Notes: a model not told the origin generated them from the letters alone. Shown: positions 54,345 to 63,784, numbered from the stretch's first letter. The stretch: DNA of 64,000 bases from MED-G105 sp965263305 (GCA_965263305.1 OZ253666.1:2232001-2296000); one strand, 5' to 3'. Translations and numbers: made by a program.

Positions 54345-55091
54345 ATGCCGAATGCGCTTTCGTTTCCGCCGGACTTTCTTGAAGACCGTCTCCTCCATCG
54401 CGATGGGGTGATGCTGGTGATCAACAAACCAGCGGGCCTTGTTGTTCATCCCAATCCCGGCGCCCATAAGAAGGGCGTTTGGCAAGAAAGCCTGGAAGAT
54501 TATTTGGCGTCGCTTCAGTTCGGGTTACCCCGCCGCCCAGCGCTCGCCCATCGGTTGGATCGCGATACGACGGGCTGCCTTGTCTTGGGGCGCCATCCAA
54601 AAGCCCTCCGTAAGCTTCATAAATTGTTTTTCGAAAATCGCGTGGAAAAAACCTATTGGGCGATCTGTGTCGGAACGCCCAAACAATCCGAAGGTTGGAT
54701 TGACGCGCCATTATTAAAGGAAAATAGCAAAAAGACCGGGTGGCGAGTCATTGTCTCCTCGGCGGATGTTGACGGCGCTCGCCCGTCGCGTACGCGATAT
54801 GTCGTCCGTGGCGAAAAAGACGGCTTGTCATTTATTGAATGTTTCCCGACCACGGGCCGCACCCATCAAATTCGGGTGCATCTGGAAAGCATTGGATGCC
54901 CGATCTTAGGCGACCCGCTATATGGCGATCTAACGGTAGATCAGCGCGCCCAACCGATGATGCTCCATGCAAAATCCATCACGATACCGATCGCTACAAC
55001 AAAACCCCCGGTAATCGTTGACGCGCCGCCGCCGCCAACAATGGCGGAGGTTCTAGAAAATCTCGCGCCGGATGACGCCGACGCCGATTGA
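54345..55091 (+). CDS. RluA family pseudouridine synthase
   Basis: A 248-residue RNA pseudouridine synthase. The catalytic Asp is in AHRLDRDTTGCLVLG, with LVINKPAGLVVHP upstream and TGRTHQIRVHLESIGCPILGDPLYG downstream (read in parts: GRTHQIRVH and GDPLYG). No N-terminal S4 domain is present, so it is of the short RluA/RluC-catalytic-core type; target base not determinable. ATG 54345 is chosen; the frame runs upstream to 53904 inside the GT-C gene. The gene ends 72 bases before the convergent ctpA, with a terminator in the gap. Confidence 0.9.
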   Translation: MPNALSFPPDFLEDRLLHRDGVMLVINKPAGLVVHPNPGAHKKGVWQESLEDYLASLQFGLPRRPALAHRLDRDTTGCLVLGRHPKALRKLHKLFFENRVEKTYWAICVGTPKQSEGWIDAPLLKENSKKTGWRVIVSSADVDGARPSRTRYVVRGEKDGLSFIECFPTTGRTHQIRVHLESIGCPILGDPLYGDLTVDQRAQPMMLHAKSITIPIATTKPPVIVDAPPPPTMAEVLENLAPDDADAD

Positions 55092-55110
55092 GGCGTGTAA
55101 GAGGCCTCGC

Positions 55111-55140
55111 AAAAAAATAGGGCCCATCAAGGGCCCTATT
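55111..55140 (-). terminator. Intrinsic terminator after ctpA
   Basis: Perfect 10-bp repeat AATAGGGCCC / GGGCCCTATT with a 5-base loop. Read on the minus strand it runs into seven or more T residues, so it ends the ctpA operon. Confidence 0.88.
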
Positions 55141-55162
55141 CATCTATCAATTTTTAAAGCGT

Positions 55163-56659
55163 CTAGCGCTCGATTGATCCCGCATCGGCGAGGAAGGAGC
55201 GGTACTTGGTCGTATCCGCCAGAATCTCCAGCGCACGATTTAATTGGCAGTCGACCGGGGTCGTCCCGTCTTCTTCGAAAGAACAAAGGAACGGCTCAAC
55301 AACCGGCTCGGTGCTGTCAGAGGCGACATCGTCTGCCGGTGTCTCGCCTGCAGCGTCATCGCTGTCCTGGGTCGCTGAGGCGACCGTTTCGGCCGCTTCT
55401 TCGGCTTCCGCTTTTTCGTCTTCCTTCACATCCAAAGCGCCGGGCAGATCACGCTCGCTTGGCCGTTGAGCGAGGGCGTCTTTGTCCTGCCCCGGATAGA
55501 TAACCGGCATGGCGATATCGGGCTCAATGCCTTCGGCCTGAATGGAGCGGCCCGATGGGGTGTAGTACCGCGCAGTCGTCAGGCGAAGCGCGCCTTGCAC
55601 GCCGTTTTGCAGCGGGATGACCGTTTGTACGCTGCCTTTACCAAAGCTCTTCGTGCCAAGGAGGAGGCCCCGATTGCGATCCTGCAGCGCGCCGGCGACG
55701 ATTTCTGATGCTGACGCCGAGCCGCCATTGATGAGGACGACAATTGGCTTGCCTTCCGTCAGATCGCCTTTGCGGCCCATTTCCCGCAGCGTGTCTTTGG
55801 CGTGGCGACCGCGGGTGGAGACAATCTCGCCGCCTTCAAGGAAGACGTCTGATACCGCGACCGCTTGATCCAACAGACCGCCTGGGTTCGAGCGTAAATC
55901 CAGCACATAGCCCTTCGGCCCGCCCGGAATTTCTTTGTTCAGCTCTTTAATGGCTTTTCTCACGCCGTCTTCGGCTAGTTCAGAGAATGTCCGAATACGG
56001 ATATAGCCAAACTCATCTTTAACTTCGTGAGCGACCGCTGAGACTTTGACGATATCGCGGACGAGGGTGAGGTCGAAGGACGGCTCGGCGCGATCACGGA
56101 CGACGGAAATCGTGACAGAGGTGCCTTTTGGGCCCTTTAGCTGTTCGATGGCTTCATCGATTGTCTTGCCCTGGACCGTGTCGCCGTTAATGGCGACAAT
56201 CAGGTCATTGGTCTGCATGCCGGCGCGGTCAGCGGGCGTATCGTCAATCGGGGAGACAACTTTGACAAACCCCTTGTCCTCACCTTCCTGATCCATAACG
56301 ATCTGGATGCCGAGACCGGCGAAGCTGCCTCGGGTCTGCTCTTGCATGCGTTCGAAATCTTCGGCGGCGAGGTAGCTGGAATGGGGATCAAGCCCCGCGA
56401 GCATGCCGTCAATCGCGCCTTTGATCAGGTCGGAATCGTCCGGCGATTCCACATAATTGGCGTGCACTTGTTCGAACACTTCTCCGAACAGGTCCAACTG
56501 CCGGAAGGTGTCTGCAGATATTGCGGGTCGCGCAAAACCGGCTGTTAGGGCCGCAGCGCTTACCAACGCACCGCCGACCGCCGCCGCAGCGATGGATGCA
56601 AAGGAAGCGTGTCCCGATGTTGTTCTTGGGGCTCTTTGCCGATCGCTGTATTTCGCCAT
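55163..56659 (-). CDS. ctpA: C-terminal processing peptidase CtpA (S41 family)
   Basis: A 498-residue periplasmic serine peptidase. A membrane anchor or signal (about 20-45) is followed by a cap/helical region (FEQVHANYVE), a PDZ domain (about 95-185; GLGIQIV, GMQTNDLIVAINGD) and the S41 domain. The Ser nucleophile is in NGGSASASEIVAG and the Lys base in GTKSFGKGSVQTV. The C-terminal 120 residues are acidic and low-complexity (DEKAEAEEAAET), longer than usual. ATG 56659 has AGGTGAAG upstream; an in-frame GTG at 56668 is an alternative. Family role: trimming of periplasmic/cell-wall proteins, together with EnvC-like factors. Confidence 0.94.
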   Translation of the reverse strand: MAKYSDRQRAPRTTSGHASFASIAAAAVGGALVSAAALTAGFARPAISADTFRQLDLFGEVFEQVHANYVESPDDSDLIKGAIDGMLAGLDPHSSYLAAEDFERMQEQTRGSFAGLGIQIVMDQEGEDKGFVKVVSPIDDTPADRAGMQTNDLIVAINGDTVQGKTIDEAIEQLKGPKGTSVTISVVRDRAEPSFDLTLVRDIVKVSAVAHEVKDEFGYIRIRTFSELAEDGVRKAIKELNKEIPGGPKGYVLDLRSNPGGLLDQAVAVSDVFLEGGEIVSTRGRHAKDTLREMGRKGDLTEGKPIVVLINGGSASASEIVAGALQDRNRGLLLGTKSFGKGSVQTVIPLQNGVQGALRLTTARYYTPSGRSIQAEGIEPDIAMPVIYPGQDKDALAQRPSERDLPGALDVKEDEKAEAEEAAETVASATQDSDDAAGETPADDVASDSTEPVVEPFLCSFEEDGTTPVDCQLNRALEILADTTKYRSFLADAGSIER

Positions 56660-56860
56660 TTGCTTCACCTATTTTGTCGCTGCTTCACTAAAACCGCAGC
56701 CGATTGAGGAGGTACTTTGCCGTCTAAAACGTTCGATAGAAAGACTGTGGCGCGATCCCATGCAAAAAATATGGGTAAAAAAGGAAGCAAACCCTGGGGC
56801 TGCTCATTGTTCAATCGCGGTTTCACTCAATTCAGACGAATGTGCCCTCTTTCAGAAAAT

Positions 56861-58165
56861 TCAGCCTCTAGTTTTGCCTGAGAGCCACAAGGAGGGGTTA
56901 ACAGGTTCGCGATTTCGACGAATTTCGAAGTCCAAAGCGCTGTTTTCTCCTGGCATGACCCCAATCGGCTCACCGGCGGCGACGGTTTGCCCTTCCTCAA
57001 CAAGGAAGGTGCCGACGCCTATCAGTAATATATGGTATCCCGCGCCAACATCCAACACGACCAAATTGCCTGCAGGCCCATAAAATCGAGCAAAAACAAC
57101 GCTTGCTTCAAATGGCGCTGTCACGATCGCGTTGGCGGCCGCGTTAATGCGGATCCCTTCTTGGGGCTCGCCATCGGGTTGCGGTTGGCCAAAGCGCCCA
57201 ACGATGTCCCCGATTACGGGCGGCTTCAGACGGCCGCGCGCTTTGGTAAACGGCGTTCCCGGCGCAAAGGCGATGGCCGGTCCGCCGCGCAACTGCCGTT
57301 GTTTGCCGGGTTTTTGGGCGAGGGCGCCCGCGCCCGGTTTGCGCGATGGCGCAACTGCGGGGCCGACTGGTTGTTTTGCAGGGGGCGGTGGCTTCAACCT
57401 CGGCACGATTGACCGAGCGAGGCGGTTTAGGCGATCAAGCACGCCGCGCAGGTTAGAGGCGCGCGCGGCAAGCGCGGCGGTTTCGCTTTGGGCGGCGGCG
57501 GCCAGGCGTTGCGCAACATCTCGCTCTTCCTGTTTGCGGGTCAAAAGGCTGGCGAGGGTTTGACGACGGTTATCGATGTCATCGTTCGTTTTTTGACGAT
57601 TGGCTCTTTCCTCGGTCAGCTTATTTTGCACCGATTCAAGGCGGTCTAGGGTCACGCGGATCTCGGACGCCTTTGCCTCTAATTCGGGGGCCGCATCGGC
57701 GAGCAACATGGCGGCGCGCGCCGCGGCCGCGGCATCATCCGGCGAGACGAGCAGGGCGGGCGGGCGAGAGCGTTCCAACGATTGCAGCCCCGCCAGTACA
57801 TCGCCGAGATTAGCCCGTTGCGCGCGTAAGGAGGCGTCGGCGTCCGCCGCCTCTTTTTCGAGGCGCGCCAGTTCCACGTTGATATCGGCGATGCGCGATT
57901 CTGCTGATTGAAGCGCATTCGCGGTTTCGATCATGGAATTGCGCAAGGCTTTGACCTCGCGGTCGCGCGCTTCGGCCTCATCTTTCAGGCGCGATTCTTC
58001 ACGACGGCGCGCCTTTAGCTGACGCTCGATCTGGCGCAATTCCTCATTACTCAGAGGTTGTTGGTTTTGCGCGCGTTGCACGGCGTTAGCGCCCGTTGAA
58101 GACGCGGCGATCAACATAACCATCAAAAGGGCGACGCAATGGCGAAAAAAGCGAGCAAACATCAT
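56861..58165 (-). CDS. envC: EnvC-like murein hydrolase activator
   Basis: A 434-residue periplasmic protein. A signal peptide (about 1-28, ending STGANA) precedes a long coiled coil (about 35-245; ELRQIERQLKARRREESRL) and a C-terminal M23/LytM domain (about 330-434). Zinc ligands of active M23 enzymes are lost: the HxxxD motif reads QEGIRI and HFE reads LDFEIR. This degenerate form is what EnvC-type amidase activators have. The ATG at 58165 overlaps the rlmH stop by four bases (ATGA). The frame continues upstream to 58252 within rlmH, which is an unlikely start. It is followed by ctpA after about 200 bases. Confidence 0.9.
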   Translation of the reverse strand: MMFARFFRHCVALLMVMLIAASSTGANAVQRAQNQQPLSNEELRQIERQLKARRREESRLKDEAEARDREVKALRNSMIETANALQSAESRIADINVELARLEKEAADADASLRAQRANLGDVLAGLQSLERSRPPALLVSPDDAAAAARAAMLLADAAPELEAKASEIRVTLDRLESVQNKLTEERANRQKTNDDIDNRRQTLASLLTRKQEERDVAQRLAAAAQSETAALAARASNLRGVLDRLNRLARSIVPRLKPPPPAKQPVGPAVAPSRKPGAGALAQKPGKQRQLRGGPAIAFAPGTPFTKARGRLKPPVIGDIVGRFGQPQPDGEPQEGIRINAAANAIVTAPFEASVVFARFYGPAGNLVVLDVGAGYHILLIGVGTFLVEEGQTVAAGEPIGVMPGENSALDFEIRRNREPVNPSLWLSGKTRG

Positions 58166-58644
58166 TCCCGATGATAGGGATGCCCGGCCGTTATGGATAG
58201 CGCTCGATATATCTGTTCGCACAACATCACTCTCGCGAGCATATGGGGCCATGTCATTTCCCCGAGGGATAGGATCAGGCTCGCCGTTTCCCGCGTCTCA
58301 GGCGTATGTCCATCGGCGCCGCCGATGAGAAACGCTATCGATCCAATACTTTGATCGCGCCATGATTCCAGGCGCCGCGCCAACCGCACGCTGCCCATTT
58401 GTTTGCCGTTCTCATCCAAGACGACGCGGATATCAGCTTTGTTCCCGATGGCGCGCAGCCACTCGCCCTCGCGGGCTTGACGGCGAGTATCATCGCCGGT
58501 CTTCGGCGCGTCGTGTTCCAGAACGTCAAAATGGGTTGCGCCAAGCCCCGGGCCAATGGCGCGGATGCGCCCTGCATAATGATCGAGAAGCTCTTTCTCT
58601 GGGCCCTGTCGCAATTGGCCGATGGCGGCGATGGAGAGTTTCAT
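58162..58644 (-). CDS. rlmH: 23S rRNA (pseudouridine1915-N3)-methyltransferase RlmH
   Basis: A 160-residue SPOUT methyltransferase that modifies pseudouridine 1915 in helix 69 of 23S rRNA. The SAM knot is seen in AFLIGGADGHTPE, and the C-terminal LARVMLCEQIYRALSITAGHPYHRE is diagnostic. Length is typical. The gene lies between rsfS (139 bases upstream) and envC (4-base overlap). Confidence 0.96.
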   Translation of the reverse strand: MKLSIAAIGQLRQGPEKELLDHYAGRIRAIGPGLGATHFDVLEHDAPKTGDDTRRQAREGEWLRAIGNKADIRVVLDENGKQMGSVRLARRLESWRDQSIGSIAFLIGGADGHTPETRETASLILSLGEMTWPHMLARVMLCEQIYRALSITAGHPYHRE

Positions 58645-58716
58645 TTGCTGGGGCCAAATTTGCAGGGTCTCGCAATCAAGCGCGCTCGTCGTGACATGAT
58701 CGGGGTTTCCCGATCA

Positions 58717-58726
58717 CCCCCCCCCC
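58717..58726. repeat. Homopolymeric C10 tract between rsfS and rlmH
   Basis: Ten consecutive C on the plus strand (G10 on the coding strand) in the 139-base rsfS-rlmH spacer. Such tracts can change length by slippage. Confidence 0.9.
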
Positions 58727-58783
58727 ACCATCAAAAGGCGGTTAAAGACGCGTGTCGGAGACGCGCCTCAATCCCGTCGTCGA

Positions 58784-59359
58784 TTAGGCCTCGCCCACAG
58801 TGGCGCTATCGTTTTTCACGCCCTGGGCCGTTTCGGACCAGATGCGTTCAAGATTGTAGAACGAGCGCACTTCAGGTCGGAATAGATGGACGATGACGTC
58901 ATGGGCGTCGATCAACACCCAATCACAAGCGGGCTGCCCTTCGCATCGAACTGAGCGCAACCCGACTTCCTTCAAGCGGCGCAACAGTTTGTCGGCGATG
59001 GCACCCACATGGCGTTGCGACCGCCCGGAGGCGATGACCATCATGTCGGCGATATCCGATTTCCCGGTTAGAGGGATCTCGACAATGTCTTCGGCCTTGT
59101 CGTCATCAAGATGACGCCGGATGAAATCGGCGAGCACGCGCGGGCGCTCATCCGCCGGGATACCGACGAACAAATCCTTTTCGCCCTCAAGAGCGCCATT
59201 TTCTTGGTCATGGGCCTGGCTGGAGACCTGGTTCGGGATTTGGGCTGTCAGCCGACTGTCGCCCTCGTCAATATCCGATGGGTCGGCGTTGATGTCGCCG
59301 ACGAGCGTCAGGTTGGCCCGATCACGCGGGGCCGAGGCGGGTTGGGAGTTCAGCTCCAT
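58784..59359 (-). CDS. rsfS: Ribosome silencing factor RsfS with N-terminal extension
   Basis: A 191-residue protein whose C-terminal 120 residues are RsfS: FIRRHLDDDKAEDIVEIPL, SDIADMMVIASGRSQRHV, CEGQPACDWVLIDAHDVIVHLF. It binds uL14 and blocks subunit joining under starvation. The N-terminal 70 residues (acidic, Asn/Gln-rich) are beyond the usual family length, so the annotated ATG may be upstream of the real start; no better start with a ribosome site was found downstream. The gene follows egtD on the same strand with 179 bases between. Confidence 0.93.
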   Translation of the reverse strand: MELNSQPASAPRDRANLTLVGDINADPSDIDEGDSRLTAQIPNQVSSQAHDQENGALEGEKDLFVGIPADERPRVLADFIRRHLDDDKAEDIVEIPLTGKSDIADMMVIASGRSQRHVGAIADKLLRRLKEVGLRSVRCEGQPACDWVLIDAHDVIVHLFRPEVRSFYNLERIWSETAQGVKNDSATVGEA

Positions 59360-59538
59360 CCTCCATCACAACGCGGGACATCTCGCCCGCGGCTTTAATG
59401 TAAGCCTCCGTGGGGCATCCGCCAAGCGTGAATCAACGGATTTTTCCCTCTAGCGGGTAACCAATTATCGGATTGTTTTTATTGGCTTTTTCTCGAATTT
59501 TGGTCGTTTACCATAAACGTTTTTGTTCGAATTCATCC

Positions 59539-60651
59539 CTATCGGCTGTTGCTTAAAAGGCACGTCGCGAACCAACCCTGGTCATCCATCCACGCGCCGA
59601 CCCGCCGCCACGGGGTGTTTTCAGTCAGGGCGTCAATGGCGGCGAGGGTGTATTTATGGGAATTCTCTGTGTGCAGTGTTTCCCCTTCGGCGAATTGAAA
59701 TTGATGCGTCTCGCCATTGGCCGTTAGGGTAATGCTCGTCGGATATCGGGCTCGCAAATGCATTTCGACCCGCATCGGCTCGGTGCTTGATAGAGCTGGT
59801 ATAATCTCAATCGCGTGCTCAAAAGCGGCCATATCGATCGTTGCATCCAGCTCCCGGTGTAAGCGGGTGAGCAAATTGAGATTAAACGCCGCCGTCAGCC
59901 CTTCTTCATCATCATAAGCGCGGCGCAAAACGGCCTCTTCTTTTTCGAGGTCGACGCCGAAGAAAAAGAGCGCATCTTCGCCCAATGTGTCCGACGCGCG
60001 GGTTAGGAACGCGGTTGCGGCGGCCACATCAAGATTGCCGATCGTAGAGCCTGGAAAGAATCCGAGCCATTTATCGGTACCCGGCAGATTTTGGGAGGGC
60101 AATGTCAGTGGCGTTGTGAAATCCGCGCAGACTGCGCCGATAGGGATCGTAGACTCCCGCGAGGTCGCTTTGTTGGCGAGGGTGTCGGCGAGGGCGCTGG
60201 CGCTCTCAATAAGAAAGTCGCGGCTGATATCCATGGCGACATAGGCGCTTGGGTCCGCCATCAACGCCAAGAGGCGTTGCGCCTTTTCAACGGCGCCAGC
60301 GCCATATTCAAAAACAGTGCGGTTGGGGCCAATGGCGGCGCCGATCGCCTCTGCATTGTCAATGACAATTTTTTGCTCTGTACGCGTTGGGTAATAGGCA
60401 TCCAAATGGGTAATTTTCTCAAATATTTGGGAGCCTTTCTCGTCGTAAAAGTATTTTGGCGAGATGGATTTTTGCGATTTCGCGAACCCTTCAAGGACAT
60501 CGGAACGAAAGTCGCCGAGCTTCGGATTTAAATCTTGAAAAAAGGCGAGGAGGCCAAAAGGCGCAGTAATTACGCCTTCTTGTCGGGCGCCAGGTTGCTC
60601 GTCGACTCCGTCGACGATTCGGTCGGCGGCTCTTGGGGTTTTGGATGGCAT
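59539..60651 (-). CDS. egtD: L-histidine N-alpha-methyltransferase EgtD
   Basis: A 370-residue SAM-dependent methyltransferase that trimethylates histidine to hercynine, the first step of ergothioneine synthesis. Typical features: PKYFYDEKGSQIFEKIT, YPTRTEQKIV, FEYGAGAVEKAQRLL (motif I), YVAMDISRDFL, FFPGSTIGNLDV and NSHKYTL. The usual partner EgtB is not in the window. It sits between nadD and rsfS, which are normally adjacent. Its only plausible starts, ATG 60651 or ATG 60708, overlap the C-terminal codons of nadD by 82 or 139 bases. I use 60651; N-terminus is longer than family average by about 45 residues. Confidence 0.9.
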   Translation of the reverse strand: MPSKTPRAADRIVDGVDEQPGARQEGVITAPFGLLAFFQDLNPKLGDFRSDVLEGFAKSQKSISPKYFYDEKGSQIFEKITHLDAYYPTRTEQKIVIDNAEAIGAAIGPNRTVFEYGAGAVEKAQRLLALMADPSAYVAMDISRDFLIESASALADTLANKATSRESTIPIGAVCADFTTPLTLPSQNLPGTDKWLGFFPGSTIGNLDVAAATAFLTRASDTLGEDALFFFGVDLEKEEAVLRRAYDDEEGLTAAFNLNLLTRLHRELDATIDMAAFEHAIEIIPALSSTEPMRVEMHLRARYPTSITLTANGETHQFQFAEGETLHTENSHKYTLAAIDALTENTPWRRVGAWMDDQGWFATCLLSNSR

Positions 60652-61262
60652 TGTGCTTTCAGCGCTGTTGATGACAACGGATTCGCTGTTGTCGGAATGA
60701 AAACCCATAACGGTGGGTCGGCGGGTGGATCGCCTTCCAACATAGAGGCTGCTTTTTCTGTTTCAACCTGGAAGGGGGCAAGTTCTTTTGCCGCGACGCT
60801 TGTCTCGCCCGCGTCTTCGCTTCCTGGACGACTGAAGATCGCCATCGGCGCCGTCTCTGCAATGCGTCGCCAATCGCGCCATAAGTGAAAGCTGTTGAGC
60901 GAATCTGCTCCCATCAACCAAACAAAGCGCATATCCGGCCACAGATTTTTTAACGTATCGAGTGTATCAATCGTATACTGAATATTTTTGCGTTTTTCGA
61001 AATTAGAAACGACAATGCGGTGATGATTGGCCACGCGGCGCGCTGTCGCGAGGCGCTCTTCATAAGGCGCATACTCTGATGGCGGCTTCAACGGGTTGCC
61101 GGGCGTGACAAGCCACCAAACGGCATCAAGATCAAGATGGTTTAGGGCTGCCAATGAAATTTCGCGATGGCCGTCATGGGCGGGATTAAACGATCCGCCG
61201 AGGAGGCCGATTTTCGACGCATTGTGGCGGCTCGGCGCGCTTTTGTAACCGGGCGTGGTCAC
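60570..61262 (-). CDS. nadD: Nicotinate-nucleotide adenylyltransferase NadD
   Basis: A 230-residue enzyme of NAD synthesis that adenylates nicotinic acid mononucleotide. The nucleotidyltransferase motif is GLLGGSFNPAHDGHREIS, with WWLVTPGNPLK, LMGADSLNSFHLWRDWR and the C-terminal PLSSTALKA (SSTxIR-like). A nonconserved Ser/Thr/Pro/Glu-rich tail of about 25 residues follows and is the part overlapped by egtD. GTG 61262 shares its G with the obgE stop (TAGTG) and has GGTGGA upstream; an alternative GTG at 61274 is in frame. Confidence 0.92.
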   Translation of the reverse strand: MTTPGYKSAPSRHNASKIGLLGGSFNPAHDGHREISLAALNHLDLDAVWWLVTPGNPLKPPSEYAPYEERLATARRVANHHRIVVSNFEKRKNIQYTIDTLDTLKNLWPDMRFVWLMGADSLNSFHLWRDWRRIAETAPMAIFSRPGSEDAGETSVAAKELAPFQVETEKAASMLEGDPPADPPLWVFIPTTANPLSSTALKAQCHPKPQEPPTESSTESTSNLAPDKKA

Positions 61263-62317
61263 TATGGCGTCCACCCGGGCGACGGCGCATCGTCCATTGA
61301 CGCCTTCTCTTCAAGCGCTTTTGCCGCCGCCGTCGTTTTGATCGTCATCAGCTCGCGCAACAAGGTGGGCAGGCCCATGCCGGCGACTCCGGAAAGCGCC
61401 CGTGCGGGTGCGCCAGCGGCGTCCGTGAGGGCGGCGAGGCGCTCTTCGATTTCCTCTTCACTCAGAGCATCAATTTTATTGAGGCAGACAATTTCTGTTT
61501 TCTCATCGAGCCCGCCGCCATAGGCCGCTAACTCGCCTCGAACGGTACGATAGGCCGCCGCCACGTCGTCCTGCGTCCCGTCCACGAGATGCACCATCGC
61601 CGCGCAGCGTTCGATATGGCCAAGAAAACGGTCGCCAATGCCGGCGCCTTCATGGGCGCCTTCGATAAGCCCAGGAATATCAGCAATAACGAAACTCTCG
61701 CCTTCATCTACCCGCACGACGCCAAGATTTGGATGAAGGGTTGTAAACGGATAATCGGCGATTTTCGGCTTCGCCGCCGACACCGCCGCCAGAAAGGTTG
61801 ACTTGCCGGCGTTCGGTAATCCGACAAGGCCGAAATCGGCGATGAGTTTAAGACGCAGCCAAACCGTTCGTTCTTCGGCCGGTTGGCCGGGATTCGCCTT
61901 GCGCGGCGCCTGGTTGGTGGAGGACTTAAACCGTGCATTGCCCCAGCCGCCATTGCCCCCCTTGGCGAGCAAAACCCGCTCGCCCGCCTCATCGAGGTCC
62001 GCAATCAGGGTTTCTTCATCCTGCTCGAAAATTTGCGTGCCGACGGGGACTTTGACGATGAGATCGCCGCCATCAGCGCCGGTGCAGTTGGAGCCTTCTC
62101 CGGGGCGTCCCGGTTTTGCTTTGTAATGCTGCTGGTACCTGAAATCGATCAGGGTGTTTAAGTTCTCAACGGCTTCAGCAAAAACATGGCCGCCGCGCCC
62201 GCCATCGCCGCCATTCGGGCCGCCGAATTCGACATATTTCTCCCGCCGGAAGGACAGGCATCCTGGCCCGCCTTTGCCGGAGGCGATGTAGATTTTTGCG
62301 CGATCGAGAAATTTCAT
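61262..62317 (-). CDS. obgE: Obg family GTPase
   Basis: A 351-residue ribosome-associated GTPase. The Gly-rich OBG domain (1-159) starts MKFLDRAKIYIASGKGGPG; the G domain has GLPNAGKSTFLAAV (G1), DYPFTTLHPNLG (G2/switch), DIPGLIEGAHEGAG (G3) and NKIDAL (G4). It acts in 50S assembly and stringent control. It is the first gene of obgE-nadD-egtD-rsfS-rlmH-envC-ctpA, most of whose members act on ribosomes or the envelope. Confidence 0.97.
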   Translation of the reverse strand: MKFLDRAKIYIASGKGGPGCLSFRREKYVEFGGPNGGDGGRGGHVFAEAVENLNTLIDFRYQQHYKAKPGRPGEGSNCTGADGGDLIVKVPVGTQIFEQDEETLIADLDEAGERVLLAKGGNGGWGNARFKSSTNQAPRKANPGQPAEERTVWLRLKLIADFGLVGLPNAGKSTFLAAVSAAKPKIADYPFTTLHPNLGVVRVDEGESFVIADIPGLIEGAHEGAGIGDRFLGHIERCAAMVHLVDGTQDDVAAAYRTVRGELAAYGGGLDEKTEIVCLNKIDALSEEEIEERLAALTDAAGAPARALSGVAGMGLPTLLRELMTIKTTAAAKALEEKASMDDAPSPGWTP

Positions 62318-62514
62318 GGGGTGGATATAGCGGCTTTTGCAGATTTATACAGGGCTGCTTTCTAACGGGCCATTCCGCCAAAGGGGGTCGCCCCCGCGCC
62401 AAGCCACAAGGATGTGGGGTGCGCGAAAAGCGTGCGAGCCGGGTGGTCATGGCCTATATACCTCATCAGCGAATTTCGATGCGCCCACACCACAACAGAT
62501 AAAGGCCTGCCTCC

Positions 62515-63621
62515 ATGTCCCTTTCCCACGACATTCTCTTCACGCCCTTCAAAGGCGGTAATCTCGATCTGCCCAATCGTATCGTGATGGCGCCCATGAC
62601 CCGGTCGTTTTCGCCCGGCAATGCACCCGGCGACGATGTGGTCGGCTATTATGAACGGCGGGCGAAAGGCGCGGTGGGTCTGATCCTGTCTGAGGGCGTC
62701 TCCACCAACGAGATCACGTCAACGGGCACGCCCAATGTGCCGAACATTGTGACGGAGCCCGCCAAGATCGGTTGGGACAAAGTTGCCAAAGCGGTCACGG
62801 GCGCCGGCGGGCAAATGGGCTTACAGCTGTGGCATGAGGGGCCGTTCCGCAATCCCAAAAAGACGGCCCACCCCGACACGCCGTCCTGGTCTGCGTCAGG
62901 GGAGAAGATGCCCGGGAAACAAATCTGGGCGCCGATGACCGATGAGGAAATCGAATTGGCGATCACAGAGTTTGTGGACGCCGCTGTCGCCAACCGCGAT
63001 CTCGGCTTTCAATGTGTGGAGTTCCACGGCGCGCATTCCTATCTGTTGGATAGTTTCTTCTGGGACAAAACGAATAAGCGCGGTGATCAATGGGGCGGTG
63101 ATTGGGAGGGGCGCACGCGCCTTGCCTGTGAAATCATTCGCCGCACGCGTGAAAGGGTGGGGCCGGACTATCCATTGATCATCCGGTTGTCCCAGTGGAA
63201 GCAGCAGGATTTTGACGCAAGGTCGGCGGAAACGCCGGCGGAACTAGAGAAATGGCTGGCGCCCCTTATCGATGCCGGCATTGATGTTTTCCATTGCTCA
63301 CAACGTCGGTTTTGGGAGCCTGCTTTTGACGACAGCGATCTGAATTTCGCCGGGTGGACAAAAAAACTGACGGGCAAACCAACGATCTCAGTTGGATCCG
63401 TCGGGCTATCGGGTGAGTTCACGTCGCTTTACACAAGCGATGAAACAACAAAACCCGCGAGCCTTGATGGCCTCATCGAGCGGATGGAGCGTGACGAATT
63501 CGACCTAATCGCTGTCGGGCGCGCGCTTTTGCAGGACCCTGAGTGGGTGGTGAAAGTGCGCGACGGTCGCATGGACGATCTGCAGGATTTCACGAAGGCT
63601 GCGTTGATGAGTTTGTCTTAA
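62515..63621 (+). CDS. Old yellow enzyme family NADH:flavin oxidoreductase
   Basis: A 368-residue FMN-dependent TIM-barrel reductase. The N-terminus LFTPFKGGNLDLPNRIVMAPMTRS is typical of the family, with FHGAHSYLLDSFF (substrate-binding His/Asn position, here GAHSY), NKRGDQWGG and the FMN-phosphate region VGSVGLSG and VAVGRALLQDPEWV-like IAVGRALLQDPEW. It reduces activated C=C bonds of enones or nitro compounds; natural substrate unknown. Monocistronic, 163 bases before the next gene. Confidence 0.9.
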   Translation: MSLSHDILFTPFKGGNLDLPNRIVMAPMTRSFSPGNAPGDDVVGYYERRAKGAVGLILSEGVSTNEITSTGTPNVPNIVTEPAKIGWDKVAKAVTGAGGQMGLQLWHEGPFRNPKKTAHPDTPSWSASGEKMPGKQIWAPMTDEEIELAITEFVDAAVANRDLGFQCVEFHGAHSYLLDSFFWDKTNKRGDQWGGDWEGRTRLACEIIRRTRERVGPDYPLIIRLSQWKQQDFDARSAETPAELEKWLAPLIDAGIDVFHCSQRRFWEPAFDDSDLNFAGWTKKLTGKPTISVGSVGLSGEFTSLYTSDETTKPASLDGLIERMERDEFDLIAVGRALLQDPEWVVKVRDGRMDDLQDFTKAALMSLS

Positions 63622-63784
63622 GCGATACGCCTATCGCCCATTTTGGGTGATGGTCCCGCGCCGCGATCAGAAAACCGTTATCAGATACGAACTGACCTTG
63701 CTTTCCTCCCGGCAATACGTAACGGGATGGCGGCGCACCTGTGGGTGCGTCCCTGCTCGCAATAACTAGGAGACAAGGGCCGCG

